13,679 bases of DNA from Caryophanales bacterium UBA3210 (GTDB taxonomy: Bacteria > Bacillota_I > Bacilli_A > RFN20 > CAG-449): assembly GCA_002363635.1 (NCBI GenBank), contig DEWM01000097.1, positions 1 to 13,679 on the forward strand, written 5' to 3'. The position numbers were made by a program, and so were the translations under genes. Shown one piece after another: positions 1-6,362 of this stretch. How positions within the stretch are numbered: position 1 is the first letter of the stretch; every line of letters begins with the position of its first letter. Below the pieces are notes generated by a model. The model was not told where the DNA came from. It made no database searches and worked only from the letters and a program-made list of their open reading frames with translations.

Positions 1-12
1 TTTTTTATTCAT
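1..12 (-). CDS. 5' end of a truncated gene (first 4 codons)
   Basis: Only ATG AAT AAA AAA is visible (Met-Asn-Lys-Lys) before the window ends, so no function can be given. The start is supported by a strong GGAGG at 21-25 on the minus strand, 8 bases ahead of the ATG at 10-12. An in-frame ATG at 16-18 lies too close to that site. The ribosome binding site sits inside the last codons of the 27-codon peptide gene, and the two reading frames overlap, which suggests translational coupling. Confidence 0.45.
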
Positions 13-88
13 AATCATTTCCTCCAGCAAAAGATGCTAAACACCCAAAAAGCAACGACAAAATTATATTATTATTTCTTGTCCACAT
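5..88 (-). CDS. 27-aa hydrophobic peptide, possible leader peptide or small membrane protein
   Basis: This short frame starts at an ATG at 86-88 with GGGGG at 96-100, 7 bases ahead. The peptide has a charged/polar N-terminus (MWTRNNN), one hydrophobic stretch (about residues 8-21, IILSLLFGCLASFA) and the tail GGNDYE. The long upstream extension of this frame has no ribosome binding site, so I chose the internal ATG. Its stop codon lies past the start of the next gene, whose GGAGG site is embedded in its Ala-Gly-Gly codons. It is the first gene after a promoter with a perfect operator-like palindrome. It could be a one-helix membrane peptide, a coupling leader, or a chance frame. I do not recognise a family. 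Confidence 0.45.
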   Translation of the reverse strand: MWTRNNNIILSLLFGCLASFAGGNDYE

Positions 89-113
89 ATTTAATCCCCC
101 GTATTCATTATTT

Positions 114-142
114 ACAATATACAAAACAGTACGTTTTGTCAA
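114..142 (-). promoter_or_regulatory. Promoter for the truncated minus-strand operon
   Basis: On the minus strand a perfect -35 TTGACA (137-142) is followed after 17 bases by TATTGT (114-119). This puts the transcription start near 107, about 18 bases ahead of the 27-codon gene. An alternative -10, TATATT, would have a 15-base spacer. Confidence 0.65.
121..139. promoter_or_regulatory. Operator-like palindrome between -35 and -10 (TetR-type spacing)
   Basis: A perfect inverted repeat, ACAAAAC-N5-GTTTTGT (arms 121-127 and 133-139), fills the spacer of the promoter at 114-142 and overlaps the -35. This placement is typical of operators bound by dimeric repressors. AAAC-N5-GTTT half-sites are common for TetR-family regulators. 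The regulator is not in the window; the truncated gene could encode it or its target. Confidence 0.6.
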
Positions 143-265
143 TAATTCTATTAACAAATGTATATAAATAGAATATATTTTAGTTTCACGTATCACTAAG
201 AATTTAAATTAATAATTATCGAAAAATTCATCATTATTCATATCTTAGAATACTTGTCATCCCAT

Positions 266-306
266 AAAAAAACTTAGCAACGGATATATCATCATCTATT
301 GCTAAG
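266..306 (-). terminator. Rho-independent terminator of the rubredoxin gene
   Basis: The stem CTTAGCAA/TTGCTAAG (273-280 and 299-306) is perfect over 8 bp with an 18-base loop. On the minus strand it is followed by seven U residues (266-272). It starts 14 bases after the rubredoxin stop codon. Confidence 0.75.
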
Positions 307-319
307 CTTTTTACTTTAA

Positions 320-481
320 TTAATCTAATTTTTTAAAGTTTTCTTTTGATACTCCACATAATGGACATACCCAATCATCAGGAATATCTTCAAATTTTGT
401 GCCTGCAGGAATTCCGCTATCAGGATCACCTACTTCTGGGTCATAAATATAACCACATACTTCGCAAATATACTTATCCAT
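320..481 (-). CDS. Rubredoxin
   Basis: A complete 53-aa rubredoxin, a small cytoplasmic one-electron carrier with a single Fe(Cys)4 site. All four iron ligands are present as two CxxCG motifs: C6-E-V-C9-G and C39-P-L-C42-G. The conserved core around them is also intact, including Y4, Y11, Y13, DP(E) after the first motif, G22-IPAGT and DDWVCP. The length (52-54) is normal. An AAAGGAG site ahead of the ATG, an extended -10 promoter and a downstream terminator make it a single-gene unit. It diverges from the sulfoquinovose operon. Nothing links the two functionally; the family usually serves oxygen/peroxide reduction in anaerobes, with rubrerythrin or NADH:rubredoxin reductase encoded elsewhere. 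Confidence 0.97.
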   Translation of the reverse strand: MDKYICEVCGYIYDPEVGDPDSGIPAGTKFEDIPDDWVCPLCGVSKENFKKLD

Positions 482-514
482 AATTAGTCTCCTTTGCTAT
501 TTATTGTTAATTAT

Positions 515-543
515 ATTATAGCAGTAATCTTAAAAATAATAAA
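515..543 (-). promoter_or_regulatory. Rubredoxin promoter (extended -10)
   Basis: On the minus strand TGC-TATAAT forms an extended -10 (TATAAT at 515-520, TG at 522-523). The best -35, TTTATT at 538-543 with 17-base spacing, is weak, as expected with an extended -10. The -35 touches the 11-bp palindrome at 543-582. Confidence 0.6.
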
Positions 544-582
544 CATAGTATTTTTTTGTGTCTAGAATTAGAAATACTATGT
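543..582. repeat. Perfect 11-bp inverted repeat between divergent promoters
   Basis: ACATAGTATTT (543-553) and AAATACTATGT (572-582) are exact reverse complements with an 18-base spacer. The left arm abuts the rubredoxin -35. On the plus strand the right arm is followed by TATTTTTAC, so it could also act as a weak terminator or insulator, but no plus-strand gene lies ahead of it. Operator or hairpin cannot be told apart by eye. Confidence 0.55.
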
Positions 583-611
583 ATTTTTACTCATTTATTA
601 AAAACTGATAT

Positions 612-655
612 ATAACCTCTTAATTTTTAATTAAATCCAATGTTTCGGGGGTTAT
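612..655 (+). other. Possible hairpin upstream of the sulfoquinovose promoter
   Basis: ATAACCTCT (612-620) can pair with GGGGGTTAT (647-655) over 9 positions with two G-U pairs and a 26-base AT-rich loop. It lies upstream of the recognised promoter, so it would only form if another start site exists further upstream. No gene is seen from 582 to 712. Confidence 0.25.
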
Positions 656-712
656 TAAAAGAAATTCAGTGAGAGGATATTTTTAAGTGTCTATCAATTT
701 ATTTTCCCCATA

Positions 713-742
713 TTGCTTTTTAATGTAAGCGCTTACTATAAT
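713..742 (+). promoter_or_regulatory. Promoter of the sulfoquinovose operon
   Basis: TTGCTT (713-718) and a perfect TATAAT (737-742) are separated by 18 bases. Transcription would start near 749, leaving a leader of about 36 bases before the sulfoquinovosidase start. The spacer contains the cre site, and the -10 overlaps a second palindrome, so two layers of control converge here. No other promoter is evident inside the operon, where all gaps are 13 bases or less. Confidence 0.7.
723..737 (+). promoter_or_regulatory. Catabolite response element (cre), CcpA-type
   Basis: ATGTAAGCGCTTACT matches the published cre consensus WTGNAANCGNWNNCW at every fixed position and contains the perfect palindrome GTAAGCGCTTAC (725-736). 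It lies between -35 and -10, where CcpA binding should block RNA polymerase, so the operon is probably silenced by preferred sugars. A local LacI-family regulator could bind the same kind of site, but none is encoded in the window. Confidence 0.75.
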
Positions 743-763
743 TAATTAAGAGTGTTAATTAAT
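741..763. promoter_or_regulatory. Candidate ROK-repressor operator: 9-bp inverted repeat at the transcription start
   Basis: ATTAATTAA (741-749) and TTAATTAAT (755-763) are exact reverse complements separated by GAGTG. The site overlaps the last bases of the -10 and covers the predicted start of transcription. AT-rich inverted repeats with a short spacer are the usual targets of ROK regulators such as XylR, and a ROK regulator is encoded in this operon. The pairing of regulator and site is inference. Confidence 0.55.
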
Positions 764-784
764 GCGCTACAGGGGGTAATTATA

Positions 785-2779
785 ATGATTAGTTTTGAAT
801 ATAATAACGATGTTCTTGATATCCTTGTCGATAATAAGAAAGTTTTTTATATTTCTAAAGATAGTGAGCTACTCTATTTATTCAACGGTAAGAATAAATA
901 CAAAATGTTCCACGGTTCTTTTAAGATTAAACAAATTAACCAATTAAGAAATCTTGCAAAGATTAGACAGATTTCATTAAAAGACAATGTTGCAAAGATT
1001 AAATTTGACGATGGTTCTTTTAAAATTCACATTGAAGGAAATGCTCTTCATTTAGTACCAAAAGGATTTTCAAATTACAACAGAATGGAAATCAAGATTC
1101 CTTCTAAATCAGATGAAGGTTTCTATGGACTTGGAGAAAACTTCACTGAATTTAATTTTAAAGGTAAAAAGTTAAATGTATGGGTAGCAGAACATATTAA
1201 TGTTGGTCAAACAATTAAAAAGATCATCGCGAATGCCTTTGGCTTTAGAAATACAAAAGTTAAACAGCCTTTAAGTAATTACGAAACTTATTACGCTCAA
1301 CCAACTTTTATCTCTTCAGAAAAATATTTCTTCCATTCAGAATCAACTGCAAGAACTGAATTTGATTTTAGAAATAGAAAGTCAACAATTATTAAGATTG
1401 ATAATTTCGCACCATTCTATTTTGGATTTGGAAAAACATACGAAGAATTATTAACTAATTTAACAAATATTATTGGTAGACAACCTTTACTTCCTGACTG
1501 GGTATATGATGGTCAAATTCTTGGTATCCAGGGTGGTACTAAAGTTATGATGGATAAATACCAAAAAGTTAAAGAACATAATGGTAAAGTTAACGGTATT
1601 TGGATTCAAGACTGGGAAGGTAGAAGAGTTACTGCAGTAGGTAAACAACTCTACTGGAACTGGGAATGGGATGAAAAACTCTATCCAGATTTACCTAATA
1701 AAATAAAAGAATTAAATAAAGAAGGAGTTAAAGTACTTGGTTACTGTAATCCATTCTTAGCACTAGAAAAACCTTTATATAAATATGCAACTAGCAAAGG
1801 ATATTGTGTTAAAGATATTCACGGCAAAGATTATTTAGTTAAATCAACAACATTCCCTGCAGCAATGGTTGACTTAACTAACCCTGAAGCTTATGAATGG
1901 CTCAAAGGTATTATTAAGAAAAACATGATTGAATTTGGCTTATCCGGTTGGATGGCGGATTTTGGAGAATATCTACCAACTGATTCAGTCTTATTTGATG
2001 GAGAATCAAGCGAATATATCCATAATGAGTGGCCAGTCCTTTGGGCAAAGCTTAATCGAGAAGCTCTAATAGAAACAAATAATGTAGGAAAAATTTTATT
2101 CTTTACACGTGCAGGTTTCTCAGGTACACCTAGATACTCAGTCATGATGTGGAATGGGGATAATCATCCAGATTTCTCTATTGACTATGGTCTACCATCA
2201 ATTATCCCTGCAATGTTATCTCTAACTTGTTCAGGATTTGGTTTATCTCATTCAGATATAGGTGGTTACACATCCGTCTATAACATGCGTAGAGATATGG
2301 AAGTATATAAGAGATGGTTTGAAATGAACGCTTTCTCTCCACTTATGAGAGGACACGAAGGTTTAAACCCAGATATCAATGTTCAATTTGATCACGACGA
2401 AGATATTTTGGAATTCTCTTCAAAGATGAGTAGAATTCACACTTGCTTAAAACCATATTTAAAAGAATTAGATGCATATAACGCAAATACTGGGGTTGGT
2501 ATGGTAAGACCTCTATTCTTCTATTACAACGAAGAAAAAGCATTCAATACATCTGACGAATACCTCTTAGGTCGAGATATCCTAGTTTGTCCTGTAACTA
2601 GACCTAAGAAAACTAAATGGGAAGTCTATTTACCAGAAGATGAATGGATTCACATTTGGTCTAAAAAAGAATATAAAGGCGGCAAATATGTTGTTGACGC
2701 CCCACTAGGACAAATTCCAGTCTTTGTAAGAAAGAATGCAAAGATGGATATCATGAAATTATTAGAAGAAGAATTATAG
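785..2779 (+). CDS. sftG: Sulfoquinovosidase, glycoside hydrolase family 31 (YihQ/SftG type)
   Basis: A 664-aa retaining GH31 enzyme that should release sulfoquinovose (SQ) from SQ-glycerol or sulfolipid headgroups in the cytoplasm. It aligns closely with E. coli YihQ (recalled sequence), ungapped from the QDW segment to the acid/base. The nucleophile is D392 in GWMADFGEYLPTD and the acid/base D459 in MWNGD; both map onto YihQ D405 and D472 with identical spacing (67). Sulfonate-pocket equivalents are Q249, Q275, W291 and Y495 (YihQ Q262, Q288, W304, Y508). The position of YihQ R301 is Gln (Q288), an unusual change. The start is the ATG at 785, with AGGGGG at 771-776, 8 bases ahead; the in-frame GTG at 752 overlaps the operator and has no such site. 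First gene of the operon; the next starts 13 bases downstream. A plain alpha-glucosidase or xylosidase is unlikely given the motifs and neighbours. Confidence 0.93.
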   Translation: MISFEYNNDVLDILVDNKKVFYISKDSELLYLFNGKNKYKMFHGSFKIKQINQLRNLAKIRQISLKDNVAKIKFDDGSFKIHIEGNALHLVPKGFSNYNRMEIKIPSKSDEGFYGLGENFTEFNFKGKKLNVWVAEHINVGQTIKKIIANAFGFRNTKVKQPLSNYETYYAQPTFISSEKYFFHSESTARTEFDFRNRKSTIIKIDNFAPFYFGFGKTYEELLTNLTNIIGRQPLLPDWVYDGQILGIQGGTKVMMDKYQKVKEHNGKVNGIWIQDWEGRRVTAVGKQLYWNWEWDEKLYPDLPNKIKELNKEGVKVLGYCNPFLALEKPLYKYATSKGYCVKDIHGKDYLVKSTTFPAAMVDLTNPEAYEWLKGIIKKNMIEFGLSGWMADFGEYLPTDSVLFDGESSEYIHNEWPVLWAKLNREALIETNNVGKILFFTRAGFSGTPRYSVMMWNGDNHPDFSIDYGLPSIIPAMLSLTCSGFGLSHSDIGGYTSVYNMRRDMEVYKRWFEMNAFSPLMRGHEGLNPDINVQFDHDEDILEFSSKMSRIHTCLKPYLKELDAYNANTGVGMVRPLFFYYNEEKAFNTSDEYLLGRDILVCPVTRPKKTKWEVYLPEDEWIHIWSKKEYKGGKYVVDAPLGQIPVFVRKNAKMDIMKLLEEEL

Positions 2780-2792
2780 GAGGATATTTAAA

Positions 2793-3485
2793 ATGAAATT
2801 TTTCTTAGACAGTGCAAAAATTGATGAAATCAGAGAAGCTTACGAAACATTTGGTATTGATGGAGTTACAACAAATCCAAACCATATTATGAATTCAGGT
2901 AAACCATTCTATACAGTAATTAAAGAACTCGCAGACTTTGTAAAAGAAAAAGGTATTGAAGGCGTTGATGTCTTCCCAATTTCCGTTGAAATCAATCCAC
3001 ATTTAAACGACGCTAATGAAATGATTGAAATGGGTAAGAAGGTTGCATCTATGTGCCCTAACTTTGTAATTAAAATTCCTTGCACACTTCCAGGTATTGA
3101 AGCAGCAAGAAAATTAGAACAGCAAGGTATTAGAACTAACTTAACATTAGTATTCTCAGCATCTCAAGCTTTAATCCCTGCTAAAAACCATTCTCTCTTT
3201 GTTTCTCCATTCATTGGATGGAAAGAATCATCAGGTGAAGATTGTGTTCAATACATTAATGACATTGTCACAATTTATAAAAATTATGGTTTCTATGGTA
3301 AGACACAAATTATCTGTGCAGCAGTAAGAAATGGTAAACAGTTCGTTGATTGTGCTAAAGCTGGTGCAGATATTGTCACTGCAGGCTTACAAGTATTTAA
3401 AGATTCATTCTATCACCCATTCACAGATTATGGATTAAAGAAATTCCAAGGTGCTTGGGATAAAACAATCACAGAAGAAAAATAA
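2793..3485 (+). CDS. sftT: 6-deoxy-6-sulfofructose transaldolase
   Basis: A 230-aa class I aldolase-fold enzyme of the small transaldolase/FSA group. It should cleave sulfofructose to sulfolactaldehyde, passing the three-carbon unit to glyceraldehyde-3-phosphate to make fructose-6-phosphate. Schiff-base lysine is K94 (FVIKIPCT). E66 (SVEINP) and F140 (SPFIGW) sit where fructose-6-phosphate aldolase has Gln and Tyr; Glu/Phe marks a transaldolase. Other family motifs are VTTNPN (25-30), T118 and GADIV (191-195). Against E. coli FsaA (recalled), the phosphate-binding Arg134 and Ser166 correspond to W143 and A177, with K144 next to it. That fits a substrate carrying sulfonate instead of phosphate. 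The ATG has AGGAGG 8 bases ahead. The neighbours decide the assignment: alone it could be read as a housekeeping transaldolase. Confidence 0.88.
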   Translation: MKFFLDSAKIDEIREAYETFGIDGVTTNPNHIMNSGKPFYTVIKELADFVKEKGIEGVDVFPISVEINPHLNDANEMIEMGKKVASMCPNFVIKIPCTLPGIEAARKLEQQGIRTNLTLVFSASQALIPAKNHSLFVSPFIGWKESSGEDCVQYINDIVTIYKNYGFYGKTQIICAAVRNGKQFVDCAKAGADIVTAGLQVFKDSFYHPFTDYGLKKFQGAWDKTITEEK

Positions 3486-3495
3486 GGAGACACCA

Positions 3496-4365
3496 ATGAA
3501 AATCGGATTTATTGGACTCGGCATCATGGGTGAATCCATGTGCGAAAATATAGTCAAAAAACATAATGATGAAGTCTATTGTTCTGATTTAAATAAAAAT
3601 CAAGTAAATAAACTTGTAGCAATAGGTGCTAAAGGATGTGAAAACAACATTGATGTGGCTAGACACTCAGATGTCATTATCACAATGGTACCTAAATCAG
3701 AACATGTTAAAGCAGTTTACACTGAATTATTACCATATTTAGATTCTTCTAAGATTTGTATTGATATGAGTACTATTGACCCATCAGTATCTATCGAAGT
3801 ATCTAAGCTTGTTAAAGCAAAAGGCGCACAATTTATTGATGCACCGGTAGTCAAATCTAAACCTGCCGCAATTGCAGGAAAACTTGGCATCTATGTAGGA
3901 TGTGAAGAAAAAATGTATGAAGTAGTTAAACCTATTCTCTCTTATATGGGTGAAAACATCATTAGAATGGGAGAAAACGGCATGGGTTTAGTTATGAAAA
4001 TTTGTCATAACACATTAGTTTCTGAAATCCAAAATGGTGTTAACGAAACTATTAACCTTGCAAATAAATATGGAGTATCTACTGAAGACTTTGCAAAAGC
4101 TATCTCTTATGGAGGAGGTCAAAACTTCTATTTAGATGGTCAATGGAAAAATCTTGAGCAAGAAAATTGGTCAACTGCATTCTCTATTGAAAATATGCAT
4201 AAAGACTTAGGCATTTGTATGAATATGGCACGTGAAAAGAATTTCTCAATGCCAGGCGCAGAAAACGCTAAAAAGGTATACGACAAATGTATGGAAAATG
4301 GCATTGGCAAAGAAGATTTCCGTGCAACATTTAAAAAAGTAAGAGGTGACTTTGATGCTAAATAA
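3496..4365 (+). CDS. sftF: 3-sulfolactaldehyde reductase (beta-hydroxyacid dehydrogenase family)
   Basis: A 289-aa NAD(P)-dependent enzyme that should reduce 3-sulfolactaldehyde to DHPS. The Rossmann motif is GFIGLGIMG (4-12). D31 at the end of the second strand favours NADH over NADPH. The catalytic lysine is K168 in GMGLVMKICHN. The usual family substrate loop (S-G-G) is replaced by APVVKSKPAA (116-125). This resembles the VPVGRTSANA loop of E. coli YihU (recalled), with K120 at the position of a basic residue thought to contact sulfonate. HKDLGI (235-240) is shared with YihU. The start is the ATG at 3496 with AAGGAG 6 bases ahead; the in-frame extension from 3451 overlaps sftT and has no such site. 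It follows sftT by 10 bases and overlaps the next gene by 11. The residue-level match to YihU is partly from memory. Confidence 0.88.
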   Translation: MKIGFIGLGIMGESMCENIVKKHNDEVYCSDLNKNQVNKLVAIGAKGCENNIDVARHSDVIITMVPKSEHVKAVYTELLPYLDSSKICIDMSTIDPSVSIEVSKLVKAKGAQFIDAPVVKSKPAAIAGKLGIYVGCEEKMYEVVKPILSYMGENIIRMGENGMGLVMKICHNTLVSEIQNGVNETINLANKYGVSTEDFAKAISYGGGQNFYLDGQWKNLEQENWSTAFSIENMHKDLGICMNMAREKNFSMPGAENAKKVYDKCMENGIGKEDFRATFKKVRGDFDAK

Positions 4366-5020
4366 ATTAAATGCAGTTAATGATGTAAAAATCTATTCTG
4401 TATTTGATGAAGAATTTAAAACCTTTGGACGAGTAGTTAAAGGATATGATTTCTCTTCTTCCATAAAATTTATGAAAGAAAGAACACCTATTCCTGAAAA
4501 AGGCAATTTCTATTACCCTTCTATACCAGAACTTGAAAATGATCCTATCTATAAGAAAGTTAAAGAAACTTTATATGGTGACATGGATATACAAATTGGA
4601 TTTTGCAATGGAAGAAATTCTACATACAACGGATTTGAATACCATAAAGGTAGTGAAATCAATATTGCAGTAACACCATTTTGTTTAGTACTAGGTCATA
4701 TATGGGATATTGAAGATAACAAATATTATGTTGGAAAAGAAAAAGTCTTCTACGTTCCAGAAGGAACAGTAATTGAAATGTATCAAACAACCCTTCACTT
4801 ATCTCCTTGTAAAGTAAATGATGAAGGTTTTAAAGACATTGTCATATTACCACGTGGTACAAATACAAAATTAGATAATAAAGTCATTAACGAAGATAAA
4901 GAATCAGTTCTTTTACTTCAAAGAAACAAATGGGTTATCGCGCATAAAGACCGTGAACCATTAATTAAACAAGGCGCATTCCCTGGCCTAATTGGGGAAA
5001 ACAAAGAAATTAAATATTAG
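4355..5020 (+). CDS. DUF4867 family cupin-like protein of unknown function
   Basis: A 221-aa soluble protein that I place in DUF4867. A cupin-like fold is suggested by possible metal ligands H97 and E101 in YHKGSE, PEG at 135-137, and H148 in TLHLSP. No catalytic role is established that I know of. It lies between the sulfolactaldehyde reductase and the SQ isomerase, overlapping the former by 11 bases, so it is translated with the pathway enzymes. No aldose-1-epimerase (YihR) is present, so SQ mutarotation or another sugar interconversion is one possible role (inference). Start: ATG at 4355 with AGAGGTGA just ahead; the GTG at 4346 falls inside that binding site. The stop is TAG. Confidence 0.72.
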   Translation: MLNKLNAVNDVKIYSVFDEEFKTFGRVVKGYDFSSSIKFMKERTPIPEKGNFYYPSIPELENDPIYKKVKETLYGDMDIQIGFCNGRNSTYNGFEYHKGSEINIAVTPFCLVLGHIWDIEDNKYYVGKEKVFYVPEGTVIEMYQTTLHLSPCKVNDEGFKDIVILPRGTNTKLDNKVINEDKESVLLLQRNKWVIAHKDREPLIKQGAFPGLIGENKEIKY

Positions 5021-5029
5021 GAGGCGAAC

Positions 5030-6361
5030 ATGGAATTTGAAGTATTATATCTACCTATTGGGGTACCAACTTTCCATTTAGAAAGCGCTCAAAAAGAATT
5101 TGATAAATCAGTAGAATTATTAAAAAGATTAGAACCAGGTGTTAAAGTACCTGATCAAATGCTACTCTCTATTGATTTACTTGATAAATTCTTAGAAGGT
5201 AAAAATCCAGATTTAGTCATCGTCCAGAATATCACTTTCGCTAATGGCGCCTACATTGCAGACATCTTAAGCAAAGTCTCTTGTCCAGTTTTATTATGGA
5301 CATTAAGAGAACCAGTAATTGATGGAGGTCGATTAAGATTAAATTCATTAACTGGAGCCTTCTCTGCTTCTAATGTCTTACATTCATTTAATCGACCATA
5401 TGAATATGTCTTTGGTTCACCTCTTGAAGAAGAAGTAGTAACTAAAGTAAGAGCAACTATTGAAGCGGCAAGAGTAAAAAAATCAATGAAAGGAATGAAC
5501 ATCTTACAAGTAGGTCATACTCCTCAAGGATTTGGTTTTGGTAGAGCATTAGATGCTGAAATGCTTACTACTTTTGGAGCAAATCTTCTATCAATTGAAT
5601 CAAGAGAACTTATTGATAATGCTAAATGTTATACAGATGAAGAAGTAGAAGAATATCTTCTTGATGCATCTAAACGTATCGTAGATTTAGATAAGATTGA
5701 TTCAAAGAATGTTAAAGATTTTGCAAGATTATATAAAGCATATGATGAATATACTAAGAAAAATAATATCAAGGCCCTATCTTCTCGTTGCTGGCCAGAT
5801 TTCTTCACTGCTTTTGGTACACCAGTATGTGCAGTACTTGCGCTTCTAAATGACTTAAACGTTCCTTCAGCATGTGAAGCAGACACTTATGGTGCTCTAT
5901 CTATGTATATCTGTCAGTACTTAACTAAAACTCCAGTCTTCTTTGGAGATCCTGTTTCTCTAGATGAAAAAGAAAACACTATTACTTTCTGGCACTGTGG
6001 AACTGCAGCATGTTCCTTAGCACGCAACAACAAAGCTTGTGCAGGTGTCCACTGCAATAGAAAAATTGGTCCAACTCTAGAATTTGGCTGTGCTCCTCAA
6101 GAAGCAGTTACTATCTTTAGAGTAGGCAAAGATTCTAATGGTAAATTTAGATTATTTATTGCTTCAGGAAGAGCTTTAGATAAAGAAAAACAATTCCTTG
6201 GTACATCTATTGTTGTTCAAACAAAGAATAATTCAAAAGATATTGTTATTAATGCAGTAAAAAGAGGCTTTGAACCTCACTTTGTAGTTGCAATGAAAGA
6301 TGTATCAGAAGAACTTGCTATTTTAGGCAATTTCTTAGGTCTAGAGGTCGAAAGATATTAA
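5030..6361 (+). CDS. sftI: Sulfoquinovose isomerase (L-fucose/L-arabinose isomerase-like)
   Basis: A 443-aa protein of the fucose isomerase-like fold that should convert SQ to 6-deoxy-6-sulfofructose, a metal-dependent aldose-ketose isomerisation. The N-terminal half has the alternating fold with VIVQNITFANGA (63-74). The C-terminal metal-site candidates are E283 (ACEADTYGAL), D307 (FFGDPVS) and a histidine, either H322 (WHCGTAA) or H417 (GFEPHF). This matches the Glu/Asp/His set of fucose isomerases. AGGAGG lies directly ahead of the ATG, 9 bases after the DUF4867 gene. Its place between sulfofructose-handling enzymes and an organosulfonate-type exporter makes SQ the likely substrate rather than fucose or arabinose. 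It is unrelated to E. coli YihS, which belongs to a different fold family. Confidence 0.84.
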   Translation: MEFEVLYLPIGVPTFHLESAQKEFDKSVELLKRLEPGVKVPDQMLLSIDLLDKFLEGKNPDLVIVQNITFANGAYIADILSKVSCPVLLWTLREPVIDGGRLRLNSLTGAFSASNVLHSFNRPYEYVFGSPLEEEVVTKVRATIEAARVKKSMKGMNILQVGHTPQGFGFGRALDAEMLTTFGANLLSIESRELIDNAKCYTDEEVEEYLLDASKRIVDLDKIDSKNVKDFARLYKAYDEYTKKNNIKALSSRCWPDFFTAFGTPVCAVLALLNDLNVPSACEADTYGALSMYICQYLTKTPVFFGDPVSLDEKENTITFWHCGTAACSLARNNKACAGVHCNRKIGPTLEFGCAPQEAVTIFRVGKDSNGKFRLFIASGRALDKEKQFLGTSIVVQTKNNSKDIVINAVKRGFEPHFVVAMKDVSEELAILGNFLGLEVERY

Positions 6362-6362
6362 T

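Noticed and set aside
752..784. Upstream GTG start for the sulfoquinovosidase
   Set aside because: It lies almost at the transcription start, inside the inverted repeat, and has no ribosome binding site. The ATG at 785 has AGGGGG at the right distance, and its protein begins like the family.
785..2779. GH31 enzyme as a general alpha-glucosidase or alpha-xylosidase
   Set aside because: The MADFGEYLPTD and QDW...W segments, the spacing of the catalytic Asp pair and the neighbouring genes fit sulfoquinovosidase; the Arg-to-Gln change leaves some doubt.
3451..3495. N-terminal extension of the sulfolactaldehyde reductase
   Set aside because: The extra 15 residues overlap sftT and sit before a clear AAGGAG; the Rossmann motif of the family begins within a few residues of the ATG at 3496.
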